The notes below the pieces were generated by a model. The model saw only the letters and a list, made by a program, of their open reading frames with translations, searched no databases and was not told the origin of the DNA. The position numbers were made by a program, and so were the translations under genes. Below are positions 8,943-18,291 of a DNA stretch of 64,000 nucleotides, in pieces. Numbering within the stretch: the first letter of the stretch is position 1; each line of letters opens with the position of its first letter. This DNA is from VAZQ01 sp963744275. GTDB lineage: Bacteria > Pseudomonadota > Alphaproteobacteria > Rhizobiales > Xanthobacteraceae. The stretch spans positions 124,001 through 188,000 of the forward strand of contig CAVUSX010000011.1 in assembly GCA_963744275.1 (NCBI GenBank). Direction: 5' to 3'.

Positions 8943-9719
8943 TCAATTGGGCTTTGGGGGTGTCCAGTCGATGCCATAGCTCGCAAAGATCGATTTCATC
9001 GTCCCATTGGCCTTCAGCTTGTCCAGTGACGTGTTGATATTCTGCAGGAGCTCGCCGTCCGTCTTGCGGACACCGAGCGCATCCGGCGCGGCAATCAACG
9101 GCCGATAGGCCCCCACGATCCGCAGATTTGAAAAATGCCCGAGATGTTGCTCATAGGCCGCCGTCAGGCTGCCGACGACGGCTGCCCTAATTCGCCCGTC
9201 GCCGACCGCCTGCATGGCATCCGACACGCTGGTGTAGATTTTCAGGTCGGGAAAAAGTCCCGTCTTCTGGATCAGCGACACGAAAGGACTTCCCGCTTGG
9301 GTTCCGATCACCGCACCTTTCAAATCCTCAATCGACCTATAGTCCCTGGTATCACTCTTGAGGACGAGGAGGCCATCGCCGGCGACGAAGAGCGGCTGCG
9401 AGAAATCGATCAATGCCTGGCGCTCCGGCGACACCAGCATATTGGCCGCGATAAGGTCGATCTTGTGGGCGGTCAGCGCCGGAATGAGCTCCACGATCGT
9501 CGGCATCGGCACGAGCTGGATCGAATATCCATGGTCTTTACCGATCTCCTTGACGAGATCGATCGCTATTCCGCGTTCCGAGCTCGAGGCGGCATCATGG
9601 AAGCTCCAAGGGCTGCCGATCGCATTCGTGCCGACCCTCAAAACTGTCTGGGCGTCCGCCGTGCAGATGCCGATCAAAAACACGACAGCGAATGAAAAGC
9701 CGATTTTGAACGCATTCAT
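8943..9719 (-). CDS. ABC transporter amino-acid-type solute-binding protein
   Basis: A 258-residue periplasmic binding protein (SBP_bac_3 family). Signal peptide IGFSFAVVFLIGICTADAQ; then TVLRVGTNAIGSPWSF, the ERGIAIDLVKEIG helix, and IDLIAANMLVSPERQALIDF, the typical polar-amino-acid receptor signature (D.I.A...T.ER). DLKGAVIGTQAGSPF starts lobe two. Chosen start is the ATG at 9719; the frame stays open further upstream without family similarity. No permease or ATPase gene is adjacent, so it is an orphan receptor or works with a transporter elsewhere. Ligand unknown. Confidence 0.8.
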   Translation of the reverse strand: MNAFKIGFSFAVVFLIGICTADAQTVLRVGTNAIGSPWSFHDAASSSERGIAIDLVKEIGKDHGYSIQLVPMPTIVELIPALTAHKIDLIAANMLVSPERQALIDFSQPLFVAGDGLLVLKSDTRDYRSIEDLKGAVIGTQAGSPFVSLIQKTGLFPDLKIYTSVSDAMQAVGDGRIRAAVVGSLTAAYEQHLGHFSNLRIVGAYRPLIAAPDALGVRKTDGELLQNINTSLDKLKANGTMKSIFASYGIDWTPPKPN

Positions 9720-9796
9720 CCTAACCTGAGCCCCTCTTCGCCTGTTCCCGGGAGGCAGGACCAAACCTGCCGCCCCTGTTGCTTGGACACCGCCGC

Positions 9797-10654
9797 CTAG
9801 GCCGCGGCCAGCCGATGCGCCTTGAGGAACGAACGGATCTGGCGCACCGCCAGCGGAATCCGCTCCTTGGGCTCCTTCCACGGGAACATGCTGACCTCGG
9901 CCTTCGGCGCCAGCATCGCGCATTCCATGGCGACCGCGTAGGGATGCGGCGGGATATCGTCCGGCAGGATCAGGACGGGCGTCTGGCAATTGCGCACGAA
10001 ATCGCGCGTCACGGTGAAAACGAAATCGGGGTTGGCGCGGTACAACCCGAACAGAAACTTGTCGATCATCTGCATGGTGATCTCGGGCCGGCGCTTGACC
10101 AGATCCGGACCCCAGCCGGTCATGCCGCTGGCATAGAGGAGGGTCGGCATTTCGGGCCGGAACCCGACCGGCTGCGCCGCCACCGCGGCGACGACACGAC
10201 CGGGCGCGCGCTTGAGCAAATTCCAGATGAAGGGGCCGCCGATGCAGAAGCCCAGCACCATGAACTTGTCGATCCCTAAGTGATCCATCAGGCCGAGATG
10301 GTCATCCGTATAGGAATCCCAGGGCCGGTCGATCTCGAGCGGGCCGCTGGACTGGCCCGGATTGGCGTTGCGCAGGTCCGCGTAGATGCAGCGGTACTCG
10401 CCCTTGAACTCCGCGACCGGGTCGAAGGGACTGGTGGCCAGGCCGGCCATCACCGAGTTCAACCCACCGCCGGCGATGAGCAGCAACGGGAAGCCGGAAC
10501 CGGCCTCCTCATAGCGGATGCGCACCGGGCCTCGTTCGTAAAACTTGGCCGCGCCGCCTGGCCCGGTCTGCTGAGCAAAGACTTGCGGCGCTGCGGCGGC
10601 CACGGTTGCGGCGGCCCCGGTTGCGAGCATTTTGCGTCTGATCGGATCCATCAT
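9797..10654 (-). CDS. Alpha/beta hydrolase with cysteine at the nucleophile position
   Basis: A 285-residue exported hydrolase. The ATG at 10654 has AAGGAGG upstream. The N terminus has twin arginines (DPIRRKMLATGAA) and an Ala-rich signal ending VFAQ. Core motifs: GSGFPLLLIAGGG (oxyanion loop), CIYADLRNANPGQS, DHLGLMDHLGIDKFMVLGFCIGG and a late acidic/His region. The nucleophile elbow reads G-F-C-I-G-G, with Cys where most family members have Ser; dienelactone hydrolases also use Cys, but the rest of this protein looks like a general alpha/beta hydrolase. The usual catalytic His near the C terminus is not obvious. It is next to the GMC dehydrogenase gene on the same strand. Confidence 0.75.
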   Translation of the reverse strand: MMDPIRRKMLATGAAATVAAAAPQVFAQQTGPGGAAKFYERGPVRIRYEEAGSGFPLLLIAGGGLNSVMAGLATSPFDPVAEFKGEYRCIYADLRNANPGQSSGPLEIDRPWDSYTDDHLGLMDHLGIDKFMVLGFCIGGPFIWNLLKRAPGRVVAAVAAQPVGFRPEMPTLLYASGMTGWGPDLVKRRPEITMQMIDKFLFGLYRANPDFVFTVTRDFVRNCQTPVLILPDDIPPHPYAVAMECAMLAPKAEVSMFPWKEPKERIPLAVRQIRSFLKAHRLAAA

Positions 10655-10790
10655 CGGCGGCCTCCTTGATCATTGTCATTCTGGTTGTCCCACGCAAAGC
10701 GCGGCGCACCGGACCCAAACCACTGCTCGAGTTTCGGGCATGGCCCGTGGCGGGCAACCTTTTTACCACGGGCGCTCTCGGGGCTGAAGG

Positions 10791-12512
10791 CTAGAGTAAC
10801 GGCCCCGGGCTCTTGCGGTACCGGTTCACGATCGCGTCAGCCGTCATGTAAGCCAGCGCCTGCATGGTCAGGGTCGGGTTGAAGCCACCGATCGATGGAT
10901 GGGTCGAGCCGCCGGCGATGAAGAGGTTCGGAATGTCCCAGCTTTGACCAAATCGGTTCACCACCGACATGCCGGGATCGCTCCCCATGCGGGCGCCGCC
11001 CTGATGGTGCCCACCCGGCGAGCCCGGCCTTTCCCTGGCGCGCCATACATGGGACGCACCCATCGCACGTCCCAGCTCCTCGCTCTTGACCAGCATGTAT
11101 TCAACTCGCGCCCGCTCGTTCGGCCGCCGCCAGTCGTAGGTCAAGCGCGGCGCCGGCAGTCCCCACGCATCGCGCACGTTGGGATCGAGGTCGATCATCT
11201 GATCCGCATAGGGAAGGTTCTCGGTCTGCGCGTTGAGGGCGGCATGGCGGGCGAAATACTTTGCGATGAAGTCGCGATAGGGCGTGCCCCAGCTCGGCGT
11301 GCCCGGTGGCGGGGTCATGCCCACTGTTGCGGCGATCGGACCTGCATCGAAGCCCGCACCTTGCACCGAGATCTGCGCGCCGCGGATGAAGCCCAGGCCG
11401 CCGTGGTCGAAATTGTCGGCGTTGAGGTCATCGATCGTATGCTTCTGCGCGGTCGGCCCCATGAACATGTTGACGAAGCGGTCATCGAAGGCGACGAACA
11501 CCCGCCCGCCGATGTGAGTCATGATGTGCCGGCCCAGATGGCCGCTCGAATTGGCGAGACCGTCGGGGAATCGGCTGGTCCTGGAGAGCAGCAGCAGGCG
11601 CACCACGTCGTAGATGAAGGGAGAAAGGATGACGAGCTCGGCTTCGACCGTATTATCGGAGCCGTCCGGCCCGTAATACGACACACCGGTGACGCGCCCG
11701 CTGTCGTCGCTGTTCACGCGATGGCACATCGCGCCCGTGACCAGCTCGAAATTGCCGCTGGCGTCGGCCTCCGGAATCTTGGTCACCAGCGTCGAAGACT
11801 TGGCGCCCATATGGCAGCCGTAAGTCGAGCAAAAACCGCAGTAGCTGCAACCCGGTCGCCCCTTGTAGGTTTCCGAGATGATGGCGCGCGGTGTGGAAAA
11901 TGGGTGATAACCGAGCTTGTTCGCGCCTTCCTCGAAAATGCGGGCCGAGGTGTCGACGCACAAAGGCGGCAATGGGAACTCGCGTTGGCGCGGCGCCTCG
12001 AAGATGTTGCCGCCCTCGATCTTGCGTCCCTGCAAATTGCCGGCTTTGCCGGACACCCCGAGGTCGTATTCGGCGCGATCGTAGTAGGGCTCGAGATCGG
12101 CGTAGCTCAACGGCCAATCGGTGAGCGAGCAGTCCTGCGGGATAGCAGCGGCGCCGTAGCGCTCGATCGTCTGCGATCGTGCGCGAAAATCGTCCTCGTG
12201 AAAGCGCCACGACACCGCACCGTAGTGGACGCTGCCGCCGCCCACCTGATTGCCGTAGTTGAGCGGCGAAAGCGGGGTCGCGCGCGTGTCGGTGTTCGGT
12301 CGCCAGGTGACGGGCTGGCGCTTGGGATTCGGGCGCAGGTCCTGCCGCTGGAAATAGCGCAATTCGTCCTGCCCGGCGAAATCCGCGGTGGTGTGCCGCG
12401 GACCGCGCTCGAGACCGACGACCTTCATGCCGGCCTTGCCGAGCTCGGCCGCCAGAATGGCGCCGGTCGCTCCGACGCCGACAATGACGACGTCGGCTTT
12501 TCCAGTTGTCAT
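10791..12512 (-). CDS. GMC-family FAD-dependent dehydrogenase
   Basis: A 573-residue flavoprotein. The start is set at the ATG of MTTGKADVVIVGVGATGA; the extra upstream frame to 12566 is not conserved-looking. The N-terminal FAD-binding Rossmann fold (VVIVGVGATGAILAAELGKAG) is followed by PLNYGNQVGGGSVHYGAVSW. A Cys-rich stretch (RPGCSYCGFCSTYGCHMGAK) is typical of the gluconate/sorbitol-type GMC dehydrogenase large subunits. The C-terminal substrate/FAD region has HHQGGARMGSDP, FIAGGSTHPSIGGFNPTLT. Such enzymes oxidise sugars or alcohols and pass electrons to a cytochrome c; the di-domain cytochrome at 19380-20375 is a possible but unlinked acceptor. Substrate unknown. Confidence 0.88.
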   Translation of the reverse strand: MTTGKADVVIVGVGATGAILAAELGKAGMKVVGLERGPRHTTADFAGQDELRYFQRQDLRPNPKRQPVTWRPNTDTRATPLSPLNYGNQVGGGSVHYGAVSWRFHEDDFRARSQTIERYGAAAIPQDCSLTDWPLSYADLEPYYDRAEYDLGVSGKAGNLQGRKIEGGNIFEAPRQREFPLPPLCVDTSARIFEEGANKLGYHPFSTPRAIISETYKGRPGCSYCGFCSTYGCHMGAKSSTLVTKIPEADASGNFELVTGAMCHRVNSDDSGRVTGVSYYGPDGSDNTVEAELVILSPFIYDVVRLLLLSRTSRFPDGLANSSGHLGRHIMTHIGGRVFVAFDDRFVNMFMGPTAQKHTIDDLNADNFDHGGLGFIRGAQISVQGAGFDAGPIAATVGMTPPPGTPSWGTPYRDFIAKYFARHAALNAQTENLPYADQMIDLDPNVRDAWGLPAPRLTYDWRRPNERARVEYMLVKSEELGRAMGASHVWRARERPGSPGGHHQGGARMGSDPGMSVVNRFGQSWDIPNLFIAGGSTHPSIGGFNPTLTMQALAYMTADAIVNRYRKSPGPLL

Positions 12513-12744
12513 GCGGGGCTCCCGGCACGTTCGATGGCGAGCATCTTGGATCAGGCACCCCCTCATATCAACAGCCGGCGTAACCCTGAGGAATGGCCTT
12601 CCACGTAAGGCGCGCAGTTCGGATCGCCCAAGAACGTTTCTCCACGCACGCGCCGGAACAGTGTAGACTAACTCTCGATGATCAAGCGCGTGACCGCACC
12701 CGCCGACCTTCCGATGGCCGAGAAGCGCGCTGCTCTCGGCCGGG

Positions 12745-13713
12745 GTGCTTTTGGCGTGCGCCGGCGCGCATGCGCAGGACGCGGTGGCGGCCTTCTATCG
12801 CGGGCGAACAATTCCGATCATCATCGGCTATCCGCCCGGGGGCTCCTACGATATCTACGCCCGCTTGGCTTCGGCTCACATGGGCAAATATATTCCGGGC
12901 CATCCCAATTTGATCGTCCAGAACAAGCCGGGCGGAATCGGCGTCATGCGGTCCTTCTACGAGACGGCGCCCCGGGACGGCTCGACGATCGGCATCTTCC
13001 CGGAAACGATCGCGATCGTGCAGCTGACGCATCCGGAAATCGGCAAATGGCGCGCGCAGGACTTGTCCTACGTCGGCTCGTTTGCGAACGTCAACGCCGT
13101 CTTCATGGTGCGCAAGGGCGCGCCGGCGACGACGGTGCAGGAGCTCAAGACGACATCCATCAATGTCGGCTGCAATACGCCGGTCGGCGTTTCCTACATC
13201 AATCCCGCGATCATGAAGACGTTCGGCGGGCTCAAGTTCAAGATCATCTGCGGCTATCCGGGCACCGCCAGCCTTCCGATCGCGCTCGCACGCGGCGAGA
13301 TCGACATGGTGACCGGCGCGTGGACGGCCTGGAAGAACCGTCCCGAGGTCACCAGCGCGGACGTGAAGCCGATCATCCAGTCGGGTTTGGCGCGCCACAA
13401 GGAGCTTCCCGACGTGCCGTTGATGCAGGAGGTGATCTCGGATCCGATCGGCAAGAAGGTCGCGGAATTCATGAGCGCCGGATCCGCGATCGGGCGCGCG
13501 CTCATTGTTCCGCCCGGTGTTCCCGCCGACCGCATCGCGGCGCTTCGGAATGCTTTTGACCGGCTCGCCGAAGACCCCGAGTTCTTGCAGCAGGCCGCCG
13601 AAGCGGGCGCGGAGCTCGATCCCAAGTCCGGATTGGAGACTCAGAGTATCAGCAACGCGATCCTGGCCACCCCTCCCGACGTGATCAAGAGCGCTCTCGC
13701 CATCAGCAAATAG
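12745..13713 (+). CDS. Tripartite tricarboxylate transporter receptor (TctC/Bug family)
   Basis: Periplasmic receptor of about 322 residues: signal remnant LLACAGAHAQD, then FYRGRTIPIIIGYPPGGSYD, the Bug-family start with the ligand-binding GYPPGGSYD loop. Later come NLIVQNKPGGIGVM, GWxxx-like FPETIAIVQL and IVPPGVPADRIAALRNAFD. The visible frame starts at a GTG inside the signal peptide. One extra base near 12727 would join it to an ATG at 12678 or 12714 and complete the signal. No TctA/TctB membrane genes are near. The amidohydrolase and decarboxylase-like genes follow on the same strand, which suggests a shared catabolic substrate. Confidence 0.85.
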   Translation: MLLACAGAHAQDAVAAFYRGRTIPIIIGYPPGGSYDIYARLASAHMGKYIPGHPNLIVQNKPGGIGVMRSFYETAPRDGSTIGIFPETIAIVQLTHPEIGKWRAQDLSYVGSFANVNAVFMVRKGAPATTVQELKTTSINVGCNTPVGVSYINPAIMKTFGGLKFKIICGYPGTASLPIALARGEIDMVTGAWTAWKNRPEVTSADVKPIIQSGLARHKELPDVPLMQEVISDPIGKKVAEFMSAGSAIGRALIVPPGVPADRIAALRNAFDRLAEDPEFLQQAAEAGAELDPKSGLETQSISNAILATPPDVIKSALAISK

Positions 13714-13834
13714 ACCTGCACGAAACGGCCCGAAAATCCGGCTGACCGGAAGCGCTCCGATCAGGCTCGGTGAAGCGCGATGAACGAGCGAATTCGTCTC
13801 GGCGGAAACGCGAAAATGCAAGGAGAGACCAAAA

Positions 13835-14668
13835 ATGGTGATCATCAATTCCGGCCTTCACATCTGGCGTGCCCCGACCGCCGAACGTCCCTGGATGCCG
13901 AACCGCACCGCGCACCTGCCGGAGCCGATCAGCTATGAAAATCTGCGCCAGAGGATGCAGGACGCCGGCGTCGATCGCGCCATCCTGATCCCGCCCTCCT
14001 GGGAGGGCGACAGCTCGGAATATTCGCTCGAAGCCGCCGCGAAATATCCGGAGCGGTTCGCCGTGATGGGGCGAATCCCCATCGACAAGCCGGAAGGCCG
14101 GCAAATGATCGAGACCTGGAAGGATCAGCCCGGAATGCTCGGCGTCCGCTTGACCTTCCATCACGCCTGGGACCAGGACTGGATCAAGAACGGCATCGCG
14201 GATTGGTTCTGGCCGGCGGCCGAGCGATTGAATATTCCGGTCATGATGAATGCCCCCACGGTCCTGCCGGAGGTCGGGGAGGTGGCGGCGCGCCACCCCG
14301 GTCTGCGCATCATCATCGACCACATGGGCCGGCTGCGCGGCATGAAGGACGCGACGCTGCGGCTCGACAAGACCATTGCGCTCGCAAAATATCCGAACGT
14401 GCACGTCAAGCTGACCCTGATCTCGGAATGCACATCGGCCGCCTATCCGTACCAGAACATCCAACCCGAGGTCCGCAGGCTCATCGACGCCTTCTCGCCG
14501 CGCCGTTCGTTCTGGGGCACCGATCTGTCGGTGATGCTGAGCCGCTCCACCTGCACCTACCGGCAGGCGGTGACGCTGTTCACGCAGGAGATGGGATATT
14601 CGCAGACAGACCAGGAATGGATATTGGGGAGAGGGTTGGCCGAGTGCCTGCCCTGGCCGATCACGTAA
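13835..14668 (+). CDS. Amidohydrolase-2 family TIM-barrel hydrolase
   Basis: A 277-residue protein with AAGGAGA before the ATG. It begins VIINSGLHIW, where the family usually has a D/S-x-H-x-H metal motif; here only one His is kept (SGLHIW). Further features: VDRAILIPPSWEGD, RFAVMGRIPIDKP, LNIPVMMNAPTVLPEVGE, RIIIDHMGR with a metal-type His, and FWGTDLS with the conserved Asp. The family includes decarboxylases and lactonases of aromatic-acid breakdown, such as 4-oxalomesaconate or PDC hydrolases and ACMSD. It sits between a TctC receptor and a 4,5-dihydroxyphthalate decarboxylase-like gene, fitting an aromatic or dicarboxylic acid pathway. Confidence 0.8.
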   Translation: MVIINSGLHIWRAPTAERPWMPNRTAHLPEPISYENLRQRMQDAGVDRAILIPPSWEGDSSEYSLEAAAKYPERFAVMGRIPIDKPEGRQMIETWKDQPGMLGVRLTFHHAWDQDWIKNGIADWFWPAAERLNIPVMMNAPTVLPEVGEVAARHPGLRIIIDHMGRLRGMKDATLRLDKTIALAKYPNVHVKLTLISECTSAAYPYQNIQPEVRRLIDAFSPRRSFWGTDLSVMLSRSTCTYRQAVTLFTQEMGYSQTDQEWILGRGLAECLPWPIT

Positions 14669-14827
14669 TCCTCGCCGCAGGGCCGCCGCAACGGCCTGAG
14701 GCCAAGAGCCCTCGCCGATCGTTCGCCGGTCGGACGGCCCCTGCCGGTTGCGGCTCGTCGAGAAAGCGGCGCGATTGTTCCGAATTTCCTGATCGAAATC
14801 CTAGTGAATTGATTCCATGAAACCAAT

Positions 14828-14994
14828 CGCCGTAGGGTGGGCAAAATTGCCCGGCACTGCGATCATGATTGCACAGAGGTGCGCAATTTTGCCCACGCGG
14901 TTGCACCGCGAGGCCGCACCGCGTGGGCAACGCGCCGGCACGCCGTGCCAGACATTCGCAGCTGCGGCGAGGGCGCGGTGCCCACCCTACGAAA
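14828..14994. repeat. GTAGGGTGGGCAAA palindromic element
   Basis: Starts CGCCGTAGGGTGGGCAAA and ends TGCCCACCCTACGAAA, giving a long imperfect inverted repeat with an internal GCAATTTTGCCCAC arm. It fills most of the 374-base gap 14669-15042, in which no gene is seen. The same family recurs, tandemly duplicated, at 61.3-61.7 kb. Confidence 0.7.
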
Positions 14995-15042
14995 TTGCGC
15001 GATATGATTCGAATTTTGCGATAAGAAAGGACCACCCGATCC

Positions 15043-15928
15043 ATGGCCGCAAAGACCAAGCTGTTCACACTGCTCGGAGATTATCCCAACACGCTGGCGC
15101 TCAAGCGCGGCGAGGTCCGCTCGGAGCTCGTCGAGCTCGAATTCGCGGACATCAAGGTCGCGAACACCGGCTTCAAGCCCTTGGTGCGCGACGCCAAGTT
15201 CGATCTCGGCGAGCTCGCCATCGTGACCTATCTCCAGGCCAAGGCCTACGGCAAGCCCTACATCCTGCTGCCCGCCCCGGTGGTGGCGCGCAGCCAGCAT
15301 CACACGCTCGCCTACAATCGCGAGCGCGGCCACCTCGGGCCCGCCGACCTCATCGGCAAGCGCGTGGGCGTGCGGGCCTACAGCGTGACGACGGGCGTAT
15401 GGGTGCGCGGCATTCTGCAGGAGCAGTTCGGGGTCGACATCGACAAGGTACGCTGGGTGACGTTCGAGGATCCGCACATCGCCGAATATAGCGACCCCCC
15501 GGAGGTTGAGCGCGCACCGTCGAGCAAGAACATGGTGCAGATGCTGATCGACGGCGAGCTCGATGCGGCGGTCGTCGGAGACAAGCTTGCCCGATCCCCG
15601 GCTGGAGGTGCTCATTCCGGACTTCGAGCAGGCCGCAGCGGCCTGGGCCGAGAAGCACGGCGCACCGATCAATCACATGGCGGTCATCCGCACGGAGCTT
15701 TCCCGCACGCGACCCGATATCGTGCGCGAAACGTTCCGGATGCTCGCGGAAAGCCGCGATGTCGGCGCCCGCAATGGCGACAAGAACTCCGCGCAGATTC
15801 AATTCGGAATCGAAGCAAACCGGGTTGCGCTCGAAACGATCATCGATATCGCGGTGCGCCAAAGGCTCATTCCCCGGAAATGGCGGGTCGAGGAGCTGTT
15901 CGACGACGTGACACGCGGTCTTGCATAG
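15043..15928 (+). CDS. 4,5-dihydroxyphthalate decarboxylase-like / NMT1-type binding protein (one frameshift)
   Basis: Composite protein of about 295 residues without a signal peptide. It has LFTLLGDYPNTLALKRGEV, KVANTGFKPLVRDAKFDLGE, ELAIVTYLQAKAYGKPYILL and the loop IGKRVGVRAYSVTTGVWVRG. This matches the substrate-binding-like fold of 4,5-dihydroxyphthalate decarboxylases (phthalate pathway) and related NMT1/THI5-like proteins. The frame breaks near 15594, where an extra T changes the expected DKLPDPRLEVLIPDFEQAA. The gene follows the amidohydrolase by a repeat-filled gap. Whether it is an enzyme or a cytoplasmic ligand-binding protein cannot be decided from the sequence. Confidence 0.75.
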
Positions 15929-16066
15929 GGGCGGTCGAAGGCGAGGGCGCTGCCATGAGATTTCCATGCCGAGAGAGCCCCCGCACATGAAATCGCTCGA
16001 ACGCCTCCTGACTCGTGGGCGGGAATTCGATATCCTGCGACGTGGTTCTGGCTGGCGGGAGGTCGG

Positions 16067-16945
16067 ATGCGAACCGATTTGTTGAAAGGCCGCGAATTCA
16101 TGCTCTTCCGCATTGCGGCCGGCGGCGTTCTGCTCGCGACGGCGATGCTGGCGGCGACGTCCGGCCCGCGGGCGCAGGACGCGGCGAAATTCCCCGACCT
16201 GAAGGGCGCCTGGGTGCGGCTCGACGATGTCTCGGGCGGTTCGTTCGATCCGGGCAAGCGTCCGGGTCGGGCCCAGCAACCGCCGCTGACGGCGGAATAT
16301 CAGGCGGTCTGGGAGGCGAACCTGGCCGAAAGGGCCCGCGGCGGGCAGTACTACAACACCCAGGTTCGCTGCCTTCCGGGCGGCATGCCCCGGATGATGA
16401 TCGCCTATCAGCCGCTGGAGATCATCATCACGGCGGATGTGACCCACATCCACATCGGTTTCTTCAACGAGCACCGCCGCATCTACACCGATGGCCGCGC
16501 CTGGCCGGCAGCGATCACCCCGACATTCTCCGGTTATTCGATCGGCCGTTGGATCGACACGGCCGGCGCCGGCCGCTACGACCTGCTCGAGGTCGAGACC
16601 CGCGGCTTGAAGGGTCCCCGCATTTTCGATCCGAGCGGCATTCCGCTGCACCCGGACAATCAAACGGTGGTGAAGGAACGGATATATCTCGACCACGCCA
16701 ATCCGGACGTCCTGCGCGACGAGATCACCACCATCGACCACGCCCTGACGCGCCCTTGGACGGTGACCCGGGGCTACCAACGCGACCGCGACGCGGTCTG
16801 GATCGAGGATCATTGCGCCGAGAACAACCAATACGTCTTCATTCGCGGCGAGAGCTACCTCAAGAGCGCGGACGGCTCCCTCATGCCCACCCGCAAGGAT
16901 CAGCCGCCACCGGATTTGAGGAATTTCGACCCGCCGCAAAGATGA
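16067..16945 (+). CDS. Secreted protein, paralogue of 16997-17840
   Basis: A 292-residue exported protein (signal LFRIAAGGVLLATAMLAATS, cleavage near RAQD). A GGGAGG ribosome-binding site precedes the ATG. Conserved blocks shared with the convergent neighbour are PPLTAEYQAVWEANLA, RCLPGGMPRMM, EIIIT, RRIYTDGRAWP, SGYSIGRWIDTAGAGRYDLL, LEVETRGLKGPR and VVKERIYLDHANPDVLRDEI. Both are rich in short beta-strand-like segments. I do not recognise a characterised family; similar proteins are common in soil alphaproteobacteria. The function may be the same as that of the neighbour, possibly with a different ligand. Confidence 0.8.
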   Translation: MRTDLLKGREFMLFRIAAGGVLLATAMLAATSGPRAQDAAKFPDLKGAWVRLDDVSGGSFDPGKRPGRAQQPPLTAEYQAVWEANLAERARGGQYYNTQVRCLPGGMPRMMIAYQPLEIIITADVTHIHIGFFNEHRRIYTDGRAWPAAITPTFSGYSIGRWIDTAGAGRYDLLEVETRGLKGPRIFDPSGIPLHPDNQTVVKERIYLDHANPDVLRDEITTIDHALTRPWTVTRGYQRDRDAVWIEDHCAENNQYVFIRGESYLKSADGSLMPTRKDQPPPDLRNFDPPQR

Positions 16946-16996
16946 TCGCGACCGAGCACCGGGCGTCGCGCGCTGCGGGAAAGCCGGCGCGCCCTC

Positions 16997-17840
16997 CTAC
17001 TTTCCAGCCGGTTTGAAGTACTTCAAATCCGGCGGCGCCTGGTTCTTCTTGGTCGGCATCAGATAGCCGTCCGAGGAGAGAAAGTAGTCTTCCTTGCCCA
17101 GGCTGACCCATGACCTGGGCCTCGGCACAGACCTCCTCCGGCCATCCGGCCGGCCCGGGACTGCGGTAGCGCGGATAATTCTTGATCACCGTCCAGGGAC
17201 GCGTATAGGCGTGATCGATCAGCGTGATCTCGTCATGCAGGATGTCCGGATTGGCCTTGTCGAGATAGATGCGCTCCTTGACGATGCTCTGATTGTCGGT
17301 GTGGGTCGGGAGCAGGCCATCCAACGTGCGCGGACCCTTGATGAAGCGGGTCTCGACCTCCAGCACGTCGTATTTGCCGCTGCCATCCTGGTCGACCCAC
17401 TTGCCGATCGAATAGCCGGAGTAGCTCGGCTCGATGTCCTCCTGCGGCCAGGCGCGCCCGTCGGTGTAGATGCGGCGATCGTCGTGAATGTGATCGATCA
17501 GCATATAGGTGGTGCCGGGAGTGATGACGATCTCCATGGGCGAATACATATGCATCACCCGCGGCATGCCGGGCGGGAAGCAGCGATACATCGTATCGGT
17601 GCCGTGTCCGCCGGTGGCCCGGTCGGCGAGACTGGCCGCCAGCACGGCCTGGTATTCGGGCGTCAGCGGCGGCTTCTCCCCGCGCGCCCATTGGTAGACC
17701 TCGCTTCTGCCCCATCCGCCCGCGATGTTCGGGTACTTGCCCATATCGATGATCTGTGAGCGGGCATCCGACATGGCGCCCGCGAGACCGATCCCGAAGG
17801 CGAGCGCGAACACGCCCATGCGCTGCTGGCGAGGCATCAT
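16997..17840 (-). CDS. Secreted protein, paralogue of 16067-16945 (one frameshift)
   Basis: Exported protein of about 280 residues. The start is the ATG at 17840 with GGGAGAAC upstream. Signal region ALAFGIGLAGAMSDARSQ. It shares the block order of the convergent gene: PPLTPEYQAVLAASLA, RCFPPGMPRVM, EIVIT, RRIYTDGRAWP, YSGYSIGKWVDQDGSGKYD, LEVETRFIKGPR and VKERIYLDKANPDILHDEIT. The frame breaks at about 17095 (extra G in GGG). Correcting it restores SLGKEDYFLSSDGYLMPTKK and the ending DLKYFKPAGK at 16997, which matches the neighbour's C terminus. The open frame as given runs on to 16881 without similarity. Confidence 0.78.
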
Positions 17841-17983
17841 TGTTCTCCCGACACATATCAGCGTGACTTTAGCGATTTTCCCAGAGACGGGAAACCAGGC
17901 GGGGCTCGACATCAAGGACTGCGTGCCCGGGCGCCGTAGAGCGATCGCATCTTAATTTGTTTCTCGACATGCCGTAGCGCTTT

Positions 17984-18126
17984 CCCTCCCCCTGCAAGGG
18001 GGAGGGTGGCGCCGAAAGCGGGCCGGGTGGGGGTCGCGCCAACAAGACACCGAGTGTCTAGGGGAATGCGGGACCCCCACCCGACGCGCTTTGCGGCGTC
18101 CACCCTCCCCCTTGCAGGGGGAGGTA
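17984..18126. repeat. CCTCCCCCTGCAAGGGGGAGG long palindromic element
   Basis: The left end CCCTCCCCCTGCAAGGGGGAGG and the right end CCCTCCCCCTTGCAGGGGGAGG frame a centre with GTGGGGGTCGCGCC and GACCCCCACCCGACGC arms. The whole unit is a long inverted repeat of the type dispersed in Rhizobiales genomes. It occupies the gap 17841-18291, where no gene is seen. Two further copies lie at 20.4-20.8 kb. Confidence 0.75.
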
Positions 18127-18291
18127 AGACTGAGAGCGCAATGGTTTCATCGATCGCCCTGCTCGGCGCCGGGGGCCGCGGGACGGGGGAACTGGTGTCG
18201 CGGCGTTGATCGCGCGTGTATCATGCGCCATTCTCAGCCGAGCCGATGGCACCCTGATCTTGGGAATTCTCTGAACGCAGTGGAGGATCGC

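Noticed and set aside
14828..14994. Structured RNA or riboswitch
   Set aside because: The inverted repeat belongs to a dispersed intergenic palindrome family that recurs at 61.3-61.7 kb, and no conserved aptamer features are seen.
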